NCBI GenBank assembly: GCA_015680685.1
Contig: MNCI01029440.1
Coordinates: 1-64,000 of the forward strand
Source: Gnetum montanum
Lineage: Eukaryota; Streptophyta; Gnetopsida; Gnetales; Gnetaceae
DNA: 64,000 nucleotides
Direction of reading: 5' to 3'
Numbering within the stretch: the first letter of the stretch is position 1; each line of letters begins with the position of its first letter. Positions 34,219 to 46,636 of the stretch are shown here, in pieces. Position numbers and translations under genes: made by a program. A model generated the notes under the pieces. That model worked only from the letters and a program-made list of their open reading frames with translations, searched no databases and was not told where the DNA came from.

Positions 34219-36098
34219 TATAGTGATCAAAAATGTTGATGTTTGGAACACTGAGAGGTTACTAGGTGAATAGTTTAACCATGGATACATTCGAGGGCTA
34301 TGCTTGATAAAAATAGAAATGGGGAATCCTGAATGGTCTAGTCAATCAAATAGGAACTTAGTCGATGTATCTTAACCTTACGTAAAATGTTGTTGTGAAA
34401 GTGAAACGTGCAAGATAAATTGATGATCAATAAATGAAAAATGATGAAGGTAATGCAAAACAATGATTTTAATGAAAAGATAACAAAACAAGCTCGGGAA
34501 AGAAAATGCATCATCCCAAAGTCACAGATTTGATTTCTTGCTTTATTCGAAAAGTGTACAATAGGTCATGCAATGTTGAAGACACATAGGGAACTTAAGG
34601 GTAGCTAGAATGCTCAAAGGAAATGCCAACTATGCCTACTCGAAGCCATATTAAAAGCCAACTGCAACAAGAAGTCAACTCTGTTTGTCAAGAAGCTAAT
34701 CAAGAAGCCAACTAGCGAATGCAAAAAGCCAACAAGACAACTACTCTTGTTAATGCAAAATGCCAACTCTTTGGATAAAAAGGCCAACCCTTTGAGAATT
34801 TTCTGTCAGGCTATTTATAGGGCAAGGAGGAGGTAAGAAATGAGGCCTAGATGCCACATGTTCTAAACCCCACAAGATGTTGACATGCCCATACCGTGTA
34901 GGTGTGCAATGATGGACGTGAACTTGGCTACACTATGACTATACCACTGGATCTATGTGTGCCAAGATCCAAAGTGGTAACAACACAAACAAGAAATGGA
35001 GCTCACACTCCAGGACTATGTCTTCCTTACTCTTACAAGTAGGGTCAAGCGTAGGAACAATGTTTTGGGAGCTAAGCATAGGAACAATGTTTCTGGAGCT
35101 AACCATGGGGTGTGCAAAATGGAATGAAATTTTTGATTCTGCTAGGGAGACACTAGAGTGAGGAAGATGGTTGTCAACAAGTTCTAGAGATGCCTAAATA
35201 CATCTTGATGCTTCTGTACTAGTTTTGTGTTACTTAAGCTATTCGAGTATATTGGCATAGCGTAAATGGCTACTTGCTATGGTGTGCTATGGTACGTACC
35301 ATAGCATAGCATAGCCACTGGTTTTAACTGAAAGTTGTTTTGAAGCTAAAAGCATTTGTCTGAGACTTGGTCATGCTAATAGCTACAACTTTTGTTCTTC
35401 ATGACAGGAAGCCTTTGAACTTGCTAGACATACATTTGGAAAACTTTTTTTGCTTTTTGTATTTTTGCCATGCTATGCTATACTACATAGCGTAGCACAG
35501 TGTAGCAGCTAGCATATCTTGCTTTTTTGTTTAATAAGCCATTTTCTAGCAAGAAATTTTGTTCAAAGTCGAAGGCTATGTGTGGAAACTGGTTTAGGAT
35601 GCCAAAGTGTTGTTGAGTGTGACTTTCTTATTCATATCACTCGACAAGATGGGCCTTTCTGTTCTACCTTTGCTACGTTGTGCTACACTATATAGCGTAG
35701 AACGTTGCATTGACTAAATCCCACCTTGTCTTCAAAATCACTTTGTTACTTCACACTTGGAAACTTAAGAAATTGTTTTTCCAAGGCTTGATACGATACA
35801 TAATATAGCATAGCGTAGTAGACTTATTTACTAGAAAACTTTCTAAACTATTTTGCTCATCCCAAACACTTTCGACAACTCCTCGCTTGCTTTTTGCATA
35901 AATTGTCAATCGGGTCGATCGTTCAGTTGGGTAGGCTAGAGAGTTCAACGAGCCTATCATCCTTAGAGGTAGAAAAATTGTTGGACTAGATAGTGTACCC
36001 CTAGTATGAACGATCATGATGCTACACTTGTGGAAATCCTTACCTAAGTTTCGAGACTCTACTAAAACATGAGAGTCCTAAAATTTAATGGTGTTTCA
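34219..36098 (-). repeat. Element B 5' LTR
   Basis: 1880 bases, homologous to 17671-19501. In element orientation it starts TGAAACACC (36098 downward) and ends ...CACTATA, a decayed CA end. TATA box CTATAAATAGCC at 34820-34809. Start TGAAACACCA equals that of the D LTRs, so B and D belong to one family. Confidence 0.9.
35285..35306. repeat. Perfect 22 bp palindrome in B 5' LTR
   Basis: TGCTATGGTAC followed directly by GTACCATAGCA. It corresponds to the hairpin at 18708-18734 of the other LTR, where the same arms have a loop and one base pair differs in each arm (TGCTATGCTAC / GTAGCATAGCA). Confidence 0.85.
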
Positions 36099-37290
36099 GA
36101 AGGTAACTTACTAAACACATTTGGTGTCATACTTAATGCTAATGTTGTGATGGAATTAGCAAGCATCTTTTTTTGTTGGAAGATATGTTGAATGTCAGCT
36201 TTCATAAACTATTGGATAAGTATTTTAGGTAGGTCATAGTAAGATAAAAGGCTCTTGGCTTTACAAGTGTACAATTTGGTTACTTTGTTGATTACTAGTT
36301 GAGAGTCATCTTTTACAATTAGATGTGTATATCCAAAGTCACGAGCTATCATCAATCCTCTACTAGTTCTTCATATTGTACCATTCTGTTGGTACATGAA
36401 AATTCAAAAATGTAGGTGAAGGATTGAATTTTCCAAAAGGAAGTATGATGATGATAATGGTAATGACTCCATTTGTAGTTGAAGCTAGATCAACACTCAT
36501 AAGGGCCTCATAGGCAGGTTGTTGATAATGTTAACATGTTCTTCTAGGAACTCATGATCTATGATTACCTTATCCTCAACTTGAGAAGCAGTTAGTTATA
36601 TGGCTATAGCTTGACCTTTGGGTGAGGCTTGTGACACATAATGTAGGTCGAATTCAGCTATTATGGCTTTCTATTGGGATATTCAACTACTCTCATAGAT
36701 GTTGGATGTAATGACTCCTAGCACGTTATCTTTGGGAACTACCATAATGTTGGACACCTTGTCTATGTAATTAATATCTTTAATGAAACTTGCTTGATAA
36801 ATCTTTTTAATTTTATTATGAACTACTAAGCCTAAATTAGGTCTAATCTTGTAAATCTTTTTCTTGGTAGGCTTTATGCTATCATCGAGTATTATATTAT
36901 GTTAAACCTGCATGGGTTAAGTCCAAGCATGTCTTTGTAGGACCAAGAAAAGGCTTTAATGTTATCTTGTAAGTATTTTGTTATATCCTAGGCAAGTTGA
37001 GGTTCAAGAGAGCAACTTATTTTCAAGTTCTCTCCCTAATCATTATGAGTTATGATGGGAATTTCAACTAGGGAATCTTGTGTGATGTTTCTAGCTTCTA
37101 GATTTAGAGATTTGACTATATAGTTAGGCCATTCCAATGATTTTCAGTCAAGGCTAATGTATCCTAGGAGGTCTCTGGGCTCAAGATCTAGAAATTCATG
37201 GTCAGTTTATCAAGTAATATTACCAAACAATCTAGATAAGCTTAAAGGTTAGCTGAACTATCATCCCATGTTCATGGATTAGTTTTGCTT
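36099..37290 (-). pseudogene. Element A/F, RT and RNase H half with RT core deleted
   Basis: Minus strand: RT start (VHNKIKKIYQASFIKDINYI, SNIMVVPK; about 36840-36740) jumps directly to the RNase H side (GVITSNIYESS, KAIIAEFDLHYVSQASPKG; 36730-36640), so the RT core with the YVDD motif, roughly 1 kb, is gone. The second RNase H follows: FEFSCTNRMVQYEELVEG and LIVKDDSQLVINKVTK. It ends at 36099 with MLANSITTLALSMTPNVFSKLP, which aligns with ADALAMLALNVPPHLFTTLP of B. The continuation is at 17670, beyond B. GAAGG at 36099-36103 is the target duplication. Confidence 0.75.
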
Positions 37291-38576
37291 GTCAAAGGAA
37301 GCACATTACATGACATTTGTATAGTATATTGATTAATTAGGAATAATATAATATAATAATTTATATGAGTTTTTATCTTGACAATGTCATTGGTACAATA
37401 GAAAATAATTTAATGTGAATATCATAAATGCATAAAATAATGTATTGTATTATTAAAACATGTCATAATAGTAGTGTATCCCCTCATGGACAACATTTTT
37501 CCCAAGCTAGGAAACATATCCCTAGTTTGACAATGTATTCCTAGTTTTATACTAGGATTTACATACGGCTAGCCTATTTCCTTAGTAGTGTTTTTCTACT
37601 AGTAGTATGAGACTCATAGGTAGCATATTTGCTATTGTAGCAATAGTTTTTTTTACAAGAGATAGCATTTTCCTAGATTTACATGGAAATTTACACTAGG
37701 ATAGCCTATTTTGATCAGTAGCATTTTTCATTAGCATATTTTGAGATTCAACAGTGTTTTTCTTAGCCTTGGTATTTCTAGGGATTCTTACACTATGTTG
37801 GAAAGATTCTTATAAAGGAGAGAGCTTGGCAGCATTTTGGATAGTGTAAAAATAAGAAGTGAGGCAACATATTCATTTTGATTTTGGGCAAAGCAAGGAA
37901 GATAGTGTTTTCCACATCCAAGCTAAGGAAGGTAGTATATTTGGAAATTTATGCTAGAGAAACATAGATCCTAGTATTTTTGGAGGTCAAAGAAAGCTAG
38001 GGGAGCAACATATTTTCTCATCCTTGACCTATGCAGGGAAAGGTAATTAGCATATTTTAAATTTACATGGGACTTTACATTTGAATAGTCTAAATTTATA
38101 GGTTTTTATATATTTTAACCAAGGATAACCAATGATTTTTTACCTTGTCATTTTGTCTTTTGAGTGCAAGGAGTTTTTTGTCAAAAATAGAAAGAAAGAT
38201 TAGGGAAGATAGGATTCAACAAAAATGGTTGGAAGGAATGGATCCACAAATAAATGCATGACAATGAAGGAAGTAGGGTAAGTGAAGAAAATCATAAAAT
38301 TGAGGTTACCGAATTCCTCTGTAAGAGAGTCATTTATAGTTACAATTCCTAGGTACCTCATTCCTTTCTAGAATGTTGGTCACTAATGGAAGTTGAGAAG
38401 TGTGAAGAATCTAGCTCTAGAACATTGGTCACTACTAGAAGCTGAGAAGTGTGAAGAATCCAAGCCACCTAAGTGCTCTATGGTGGAAGTTAGAGATCAC
38501 AAGAGTGCAGTGTGGAGCCTAAAAACTTATGAATCTCAACCCGAGGGAGGGGGGGAGAAGGGGTGGTTACAAGGTC
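37291..38576. repeat. Spacer of element A/F with irregular tandem repeats
   Basis: Upstream (in element sense) of the A/F RT. From about 37470 to 38100 the plus strand repeats blocks such as GTGTTTTTC, GCATTTTTC, CTAGTTT and TTTACATGG at steps of roughly 15-40 bases, resembling the array at 60205-60535. At 38373-38465 a 50-base unit (GTCACTA..GAAG.TGAGAAGTGTGAAGAATC) is present twice. A small open plus frame at 38393-38602 covers this duplication and has no known domain. Confidence 0.45.
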
Positions 38577-39467
38577 ACAAGTTCATAGGGATTCCACCCT
38601 AGGAATACCTAAGGAGCAAAATTTATGTAAAGGTTTGCAAGTACTCTTAGGTGTGCTATAGTGTGAAACTATTACTTGGAAATCCTATGTATGTTCAATG
38701 TATTCAAGTGCCAAAAACTTTGGAACCTATAAATGGTGTTTGGGTTTTGGTTTCATAGGTTTTGGGCCATGAATGATGTTGGAAAATAGTTGTAATGTGG
38801 CTACATAATTGCTACAAATTGGCTATCAAATTGGTAAAAATTTCTACCTCATATAGGTAAGATGTGTACTAAAATTTGGGGAGTTACCATATATAGTAAG
38901 TGCTAAACCCCCATGGCCATTCCATTTACTATAAATAGTAACAAGGGCACACCTTCTACACTGGAGATGAATCTTCCTCATTGAGCATTCTAACATGATT
39001 TTTCTGAAGTGGCTAATTAATGTTGGAGTGCATAGAGTAACGAAATTTTTCTTTTTTTGCTTGCATGCTAGGGGCATGCAGTTTTCTAGTTGGGGGAAAG
39101 GTTTCCATGTTGAGGGGAAGACTCCCATCCCTTCATGTTGGGGCTAGGTGAGATTTACCCCCTATAGATGTTTCTAGTGTAGAAAAGTGTATGCCCCCCC
39201 CCTAATAAAAACCCATCAAATTGTTATGTTTGACTTTCCAAAATGCATTTTTGACCCCCAAGCCAAAATATAGATACTAGGTGACTTTGTTTACTTGGGA
39301 AATAAGGCTTTGAACAATTATGAGGTCTAAAAGTATGGAATATGTGAGATTGTCCCTTATGAATTACAAGATTTGAATTTACAATCAAATTTCTTCCAAA
39401 TTTCAATGGGGTGAAAGCTACATGATGAAAATTGGCCATAACATGCAATTTTTTTGTGGTATTTTAA
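38577..39467 (-). repeat. Element C 3' LTR
   Basis: Homologous to 47957-48845 over its length, for example the shared TACCATATATAGTAAGTGCTA block and the CATGGCCATTCCATT block after it. The left end is uncertain by some 10-40 bases. In element sense it starts TTAAAATACC, preceded by CACAGAGGGACCA, a polypurine-like tract. Confidence 0.8.
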
Positions 39468-39552
39468 TGGTCCCTCTGTGTTAGTGTTTGAAGGATTGAT
39501 TTGAGAGGCACTAAAAAAGAATAAAAAATACCATTGCAAGTGTATAATGATG

Positions 39553-39690
39553 CTAGCTTAAGGCTTTGTGGCCCATGGTACTAATTTAAGGCCCTAATAG
39601 GTTATGTTGCCAATTTAAGGTTCTAGTTTATTGTGGTGCCAGTTTTAAGATCTTGATAGGTCATATGACCAATTTTAGGAGCTATAGGCA
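39553..39690. repeat. Minisatellite of about 29 bp after C integrase, 5 units
   Basis: Cores CTAGCTTAAGGC, CTAATTTAAGGC, CCAATTTAAGG, CCAGTTTTAAG and CCAATTTTAGG at 39553, 39581, 39610, 39639 and 39669. Same core and same place as the 12-unit array of element B. Confidence 0.8.
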
Positions 39691-39739
39691 TTGAAAGTAG
39701 GCTTTCTTGCTGATAATTATTGACTACATGCAGTATGGA

Positions 39740-40500
39740 TTTAGATATAAATGATTGACTAGATTGGCTAGCTCATTCTGATTAATGTCACCTATCCTAA
39801 ATGCATCATTCCCTAGGCTCTAGTGACAAGGAACGATCCTTCTTAGTTAACTGAGAATTTGTTTGCATGCTTGCAGATGACTTTGAGGATCAGGTCACCT
39901 TTCTTGATCTTATGCCTAGTCAAGTTATGATGATGTTTCCATTTTTTCCTCTCTTGATACTATTTGAAATGAGCAAGCACTTGCATACATTGCCCCTCAA
40001 CTGAGTCTAGGGTTACCATCCGTAACTCGTTTTTCTCATCGTTGATGAAGTTAGTCAAGGCTACTTGGAGTGAAGGAACCTATAATTCAATAGGTAAAAC
40101 ATATTTGGAATGATAAATTAGGCTATAAGGGATCACATAGGCTATCATGAGATATGCTATTTTGTATGCCCATATTACATGGACAAGAAGCTTGTGCCAT
40201 TTGTGCTTACTATTGTTGAACATCTTCTTGAGCAACTTGTTGATGGCCTCATTGCTTCCTTTTTCTTGTCCATTAGCTTGATGGTAATAAGGCAATGAGA
40301 AAGAATGCTTAATGCCTAGGTCATGATAGAACTCCTTTATTTTCTGGCTACTAAATTATGTCCATTGTCCATAACTATGGTCATGGATGTGCCAAAATAG
40401 GTTACAATGTTATTTAGGTAGAATTTGTAGATCATAAGATCATCGACATAATGTGTTATCACCTACAATGATATTTTTCTTTGATCACTTACGTACAATA
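39740..40500 (-). pseudogene. Element C integrase, zinc finger and first Asp deleted
   Basis: Minus strand: the linker ends KDIVRK and NIIVGDNTLCR (about 40500-40445), then jumps straight to YKFYLNNIVTYFGTSMTIVMDNG (second Asp, about 40440-40365). PYYHQANGQEKGSNEAINKLL follows (third acidic residue, about 40295-40235), then a C-terminal part. Compared with B, about 400 bases holding the HHCC zinc-binding region and the first catalytic Asp are missing. The copy cannot be functional. Confidence 0.7.
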
Positions 40501-42780
40501 TCTTTTTGAGCAATACTCAAGCCTTATGAGAATTTAGCATGCATAAAATAAAATTTGATATCATCATACTAGTCTCTCAAAGGATTAATATGAACAATGA
40601 TGATAAAGGTATCGTTAATGTTATGTGTGATGGGAGTAACACAGTCCATAGCTAAAGTGGATAACTTAGTAAACACATCTTGCATCACACTAAGGGCTAA
40701 CATTGAAATTTCATAGACTATAGCATTCTCATTTCAAGGTATGTGTTGGATATCAATGTTTTTGAATTGTTGTAACAATTGCTTCCCTAGGTCGTAGTAT
40801 GGTTGCAAGTGTTTGGATTTACATGCATAGACCTCAGTCACTTGGTTAACCACAAGTTTTGAATCAACTTTAATCATTAAACAGCTAATTCTAGGTCACA
40901 AGCTACCATCATCCCTTGATGAGACCCTCATACTCCACTATGTTGTTTGTACATGAAAACTCTAAATGATAAAAGAATGGTTGAATTTCAGTAGATGGGA
41001 ATGTTATGATGATGATGGCACTCATCCTATGGGTAGTTGAAGCTCCATCAAAGTGCATGGCTATCTCATAATCCTTGGGTACTTATCTAATAGTGTTAAT
41101 GTGATCATCAAGGAACTCAAGATCATTGGTTACTTGGTCATCAATAGATGAAACTATGAGTTGTATGCCTATAGAATAACCTTTCATTAAGGATTGAGAG
41201 ATGTAATGAAGGTCAAACTTTATGATTATAGCTTTCCATCACACTATATGGATACTTTCATTAATGTTGATCATTATGGATCTAAGCACATTCTCTTAGC
41301 AAATGACATTGACTTAGCTTCTGAAGAGGTAGTGTCTCCACTTCTTTAGTTAGAAGACTAGTGCTAGACAATACTTCTCCAGTTCAGTGTATCATGTCTC
41401 TTAGGCAACTAGTGCATGGCTAAGGTAGTATACAAGAATCTCTACTCCATCATCCTATTTTTGATAGAGTAGAGAGGAAATGGATGTGCTAGAGATGACA
41501 TGGTAGATATAAAATAGTTTTCCCTCTTGTAGAGGATATACTATCAAGAGTTGTGCCAACTCTTGCTTAAGGTTTTTAAAGACCTCTTGGCATTCTACCA
41601 TCTACTCATAGTTAGCCCCTTTATTAAGCAAGTGTTAAATGAACTGTAACTTATTTGTGAGCCTAGAGATAAACCTACAAGTAAATTACAATCTACCTTG
41701 TAATCCTCAAAGCTCATTAAGGTTGGTAGGTGCTACTAACTTGGATATGACCTTAACCTTAGTAGGATTGACACATATCCCTGCTTCAAATACTACAAAG
41801 CCAAGCATTTTATTGGTCTTCACACAAAACATACATTTCTTGGAATTAAGCCTAAGTTCATACTTGAGACATCATTTAAGATCTAGATCATTAGCATGAT
41901 CACTGGCTACTTTGGATTTAATGGCTATATTGTCTACATAATCATTGAGTAAACCTTGCATGTAATTACTAAATATATAGGTCATGTCTCATTGATAAGT
42001 TGCTCCTACATTCTTAAGGCCAAAGGACATCATGATATAGAAAAAGGTACCCCAAGGAGTTATGAAGGTCATGCTAAGTTGGTGATATGGATTGATCCTA
42101 GTCTAGTTTTACCCTAAGAACCCATCCATAAAGGACAACAAGGCATGTGAAGTCATAGTATTGATAAGTTGATCAATACTAGGCAAAGGGAATTCATCCT
42201 TAATAGTCGCTTTTTTTAGGTCTTGGAAATTGATGCAAATATGAATACTCCCATTTTTATTAGGGACTAATACTATGTTAGACATCCATTTTGTGTTGTC
42301 AACAATCCTAATGAAACTAGCTTGGTAGACCTTTGTGATCTCATCATGAATTATCAAGGCCAAATCAGGTCTAATCTTTTGGATTTTTTGCTTAACTTGT
42401 CTAATGCTAGAGTCTACTATGATGTTGTGCTAGATAAAATGTGGGTCTAGGCTTAGCATATCTTCATATGACCAAGCAAAGACTTTATTATACTATAGGA
42501 CCTTGGTGATTTCTTGACCTTGTTAAGGTTCCAATGAGGAACTTAGTTTAAGAGTTTTCTTCTTGTCATTGTGTGTTGTGATAGGAACCTCAACTAGAGA
42601 GCCTTTGGTTATGTCATCCACCTCTAAGTCAAGTGTTTTAAATAGGTTTTCAGGCCGTTTTGGAGGTTTCTTTATCAAGGCTATACAGTCAACAAGACTT
42701 TAAGGCTCAAGATCTAGGTAATTGGGGTTGATGTATCATTCAACATAACTATGAGGCCTACTTAGGCTCAAAGGTAAACT
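40501..42780 (-). pseudogene. Element C reverse transcriptase and two RNase H domains
   Basis: The RT start reads MALIIHDEITKVYQASFIRIV, KWMSNIVLVPNKNGSIHICINF, DEFPLPSIDQLI, LLSFMDGF (42363-42109). The catalytic motif is YVDN (41940-41929) instead of YVDD. The connection/RNase H and the second RNase H are recognisable down to about 40730 by comparison with B. Stops and frame breaks are more frequent than in B. The upstream part (42480-42780) matches the LDWPDHLL-type region of B. Confidence 0.7.
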
Positions 42781-42817
42781 GATTTGCTCCTAGGTACTCA
42801 TAATGTGGTCCTACATG

Positions 42818-43467
42818 NNNNNNNNNNNNNNNNNNNNNNNNNNNNNNNNNNNNNNNNNNNNNNNNNNNNNNNNNNNNNNNNNNNNNNNNNNNNNNNNNNN
42901 NNNNNNNNNNNNNNNNNNNNNNNNNNNNNNNNNNNNNNNNNNNNNNNNNNNNNNNNNNNNNNNNNNNNNNNNNNNNNNNNNNNNNNNNNNNNNNNNNNNN
43001 NNNNNNNNNNNNNNNNNNNNNNNNNNNNNNNNNNNNNNNNNNNNNNNNNNNNNNNNNNNNNNNNNNNNNNNNNNNNNNNNNNNNNNNNNNNNNNNNNNNN
43101 NNNNNNNNNNNNNNNNNNNNNNNNNNNNNNNNNNNNNNNNNNNNNNNNNNNNNNNNNNNNNNNNNNNNNNNNNNNNNNNNNNNNNNNNNNNNNNNNNNNN
43201 NNNNNNNNNNNNNNNNNNNNNNNNNNNNNNNNNNNNNNNNNNNNNNNNNNNNNNNNNNNNNNNNNNNNNNNNNNNNNNNNNNNNNNNNNNNNNNNNNNNN
43301 NNNNNNNNNNNNNNNNNNNNNNNNNNNNNNNNNNNNNNNNNNNNNNNNNNNNNNNNNNNNNNNNNNNNNNNNNNNNNNNNNNNNNNNNNNNNNNNNNNNN
43401 NNNNNNNNNNNNNNNNNNNNNNNNNNNNNNNNNNNNNNNNNNNNNNNNNNNNNNNNNNNNNNNNNNN
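42818..43467. other. Assembly gap, 650 N
   Basis: A run of 650 N. Open frames reported through it are meaningless. It lies between the RT of C and the periodic array, where protease and capsid would be expected. Confidence 1.
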
Positions 43468-43984
43468 ATCAAAAGATGTCAAGTCGATAACTAGAGTCTA
43501 GATCTAGAACTTCTACATCCTCTAGCTTCGTTTTAAGGTAGTTTAAGTTAGTTTTGGGTGTCAAAACATGTTGAAATTAATTTTTCCACTTCTTCCACAA
43601 TAAGCACAAAATCCTTAGTGTGGATAAATGTGAGGAAACTTTTTTAGTGATTCACAGTGGTTTGAGAGCATCTTGACCAGGTTTCAAAGCTCCCATGGTT
43701 GTAGATCATGATTATGCAAATTTCTAGCTAGTTTTGGTCATGTTTGAAGGTCATTCAAGGGTACCTAGGGTATTAACCCCCTATTTTCATGATAGGGAAG
43801 TTACTATAGAATTTAATAGTTTGGAGAATTGGTTTTGCAGATCAAAATGAAGTCAAATAAGCAAAATCTCAAGGCCACAAGTTTCTAGGCTTTTTTGGCA
43901 TAGATCTTTGGCTTTCGAGAGTGTCATCTTGTCACAAAACGTAGAAAGCTAGCCTTTCCTTTCTATTTTCATGCTACCCAATAT

Positions 43985-46175
43985 GGAGTGGATCATCTCT
44001 AGCATGAATGAAGAAAGAATCCTAGATATTTGCAAATTCAAGTTACAATAAACTATTCATATCATGGCCTAAATTAACTAGGGTTAAAAACTAGCATTTT
44101 GGGTCAAATGTTGGTAGTTTTAAGTATTCCTAAGTGTTTTTTGAACTTACCTCATTTTTCCACATTAGAAGAGGTATCTCCTAGCATGGAGGAACTAGGG
44201 GGCCCTACGTTTTATTGATTTGTACCAATTTTATCCATGCATGTGTCTCCACAAGGTTGTCGGTCTTGACTAATGATGCCTATGGTTGAAATCTAGTCAC
44301 TTTGATGGCTTTGATAGGGTTTTTTAGCTTTCCCCATTGCCCCCATGCTCAAGCTAGGATTCTTGGCATGGATGGGATCTTCCTTAGTATGGATAATCCA
44401 AAGGAGAAAAGTTTTAATCATTTCATGTGACTTCCAGAAGTCTAGTGGCTTCCAAAAGGTTTAGGTTGTTTCCAAGAGTCAAGCTATATACAAACGTTAA
44501 TAGTTTTTTCTTTCCTCTTTCATCCATGCTGTGATTGGGATGCTCAACATCAATTAGGTTCTCCATAGCATGGAATAACATTAGGGCATTGATTTATGTT
44601 ATTGTTGACATTTTATTGGCTTTTAGAAAGGTTTTGAAGCTTCTAGTATTAGTCCAAGATAATCTAATTTGTTTTCTTACATATAGGATTCCAGAATAAT
44701 ATTTTTAGCTCCATCCTCCTAGTTTCTACATTGGAAAGCATGGAAGTGGTCTACCCCATCTTAGAATAACCAAGAAAGTTAGATCTAGACCAATTCAACA
44801 CCTAATTAACCATGCATGTTAGCCTCTAGGGTTTCCAGTGTTGATGATCAATACTTGGTGTCAAGATTTGTCACTTTGGAGGCTCCTAGGTGCCTCATGC
44901 AATCTCCCCCTCCCCATTATTCCATGATAGACATGATAGTACTAGTGTGGATGAGAGGGGGATGGTAGTTTTGTTCTATTTTAATTATTCTTAAAGATCT
45001 TTTGAATCCCCATAGGGTTCTAGTAGGGTCGAGGGTTCACCAGAGTAGGTTATTTTGTTATTTTAGGTCATAATTTTGGATTTCTTACATATGGCATGGG
45101 TTTCCACATTTCCTCCATTCTAGGTAGCATTGAGGTAGGATTCTCCAATGTGGAACAAGATATGGGATAAGAATCGACTTGTTTCAAGGTTAATCTAGGC
45201 TATTGGAGGTTGTGAGGGAGTATCAGGCTTTGAGAAATGGCTATTAGGTAGTCAATTTGATAAATTTTAATCTTTCCCCCATCCATTAACACTAGGACTA
45301 GTATGCGTGACATGGATGAAGCCTCCTCCAATGTGGAGACACCAAATCCCAAGCTTTGAAGCACTTTCAACTAGGTTTGGTGAGGTTCTAGGGTTATTAG
45401 TTATGCTTGGAGGGGTTCTAGGCCATATGGGATCTACTTTGGGATCAAACATGGGTTAGATGGGTGTTTGGGGGGTAGGAATGAATGTTAACCCCTTGTT
45501 TTCAATGTTTGGTAGTGTTTCTCTAACATGGAAACCCAAGTTGTCTATTTTTTCATGTCTAACCTCCTTTTGGAAGCTCAAAGTTGGAAAATGTAGGTTT
45601 TAGATAGTAAAAATGGGTACAAGGTTATGTTTTAGTGATTTTGGACAGTGAGAGGCATGTGTCCACACTAGGAATGGAATCACTAGCATGGATGCATGGG
45701 ATTTAAGGTTGAAATATTGTTCTAAGTATCAAAAATGGCTAAACTTCAACATTGATGTAGTTTTTAGGCCAAGAGTGAGGACGTATAGTGGGGTCCACTT
45801 TCCAAGATTTTTAAAATTTGAAAAGTTAAGCTATTTCCTATTGATCTCAGTGTGGAAGAGACTTTCCCCCATTTGCACTTCAATGCATTTGAAGTTATGG
45901 TGCACTAAATGGGAAACTGGATTCTGGATGGAAGAATTTAGGTTTTGTTTGAGTTTTTAATGCCAAATTTCATAGGTTTCAATGAAACTTGCCATTATAC
46001 ACAAATAGCACATTGGTGGAGAGCTCAAGTAGAGATATTTATAGTAGATTCAACTCATCCTTAGCATGGAGGTATTAGATCATCTCTTCAGCCAATGTTG
46101 GACACTCAATCTTCCTAGATTTTAACCATACCTAGTGTTGATGTACCTATGGCACCCAAGTAGTATGGAGGAAAG
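43985..46175. repeat. Degenerate array with a period of about 187 bp in element C
   Basis: A CTAGCATGGA-like word recurs at 43999, 44181, 44384, 44565, 44735, 44942, 45145, 45328, 45533, 45683, 45847 and 46061, with steps of 150-214 and a mean of 187 bases. It is often preceded by TCTCC or CCTCC and by CCACATTGGA-like words. Between the words, sequence identity is low. No coding potential on either strand beyond short chance frames (45267, 45688). Confidence 0.5.
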
Positions 46176-46636
46176 AGTAAAAATCCTAGGATTCAAAAGT
46201 TAGATGAAGATGCAAGGAACTTGGCAAGGCTTCCAAGACCCGTCTTCATTTAGGCTTCCTTTGTTGCTACTCCAAGATAGGTAATTTTACCCATTTTTAC
46301 TTTCATTTCTAGCCATTTTTCTTGTTTTTCGTGCTATGTGTGGGGCCATTTTTCTTGCCATTTGTGGCCTCACTATGGGTTGTAATATAGAAGGAAATGC
46401 TTCCATTATGCTTGTATTTTGTGGACCAAACAAGGAAATAAAGTTTGTGCTAGTACCTAATGCACAAATGGGATAAATAGGGTGTGTGACCCCTGAGTTG
46501 CTTAAGGTCCCATGGTGGATCCCACATGAGTAATGAGTGGATTTGAAGTGGTGAAAACTATCATCGATGACTAAATAGATGGAGGTTGTATGGAAAATGA
46601 CATTGATGGGTTACAGGTCATGGGTTGTGGCATCGA

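Larger units (their letters stand above)
17671..36098 (-). mobile_element. Element B: full-length Tat/Ogre-like Ty3/gypsy retrotransposon, 18.4 kb
   Basis: Two long direct repeats (17671-19501 and 34219-36098) bracket a 14.7 kb interior, with a perfect 5 bp duplication outside. In element orientation the order is LTR, primer binding site, gag, protease, a 5 kb segment holding an antisense gene, RT with RNase H, a second RNase H domain, integrase, a 30 bp minisatellite, a region with antisense open frames, polypurine tract, LTR. The large size, the two RNase H domains and the extra open frames fit the Tat/Ogre lineage. The LTRs differ at about one base in five over the first 120 bases aligned by eye, so the insertion is old. 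All coding parts are broken. Confidence 0.85.

Noticed and set aside
42784-43501. Four overlapping open frames of 220-236 codons
   Set aside because: They consist of the N gap translated as unknown residues; not genes.
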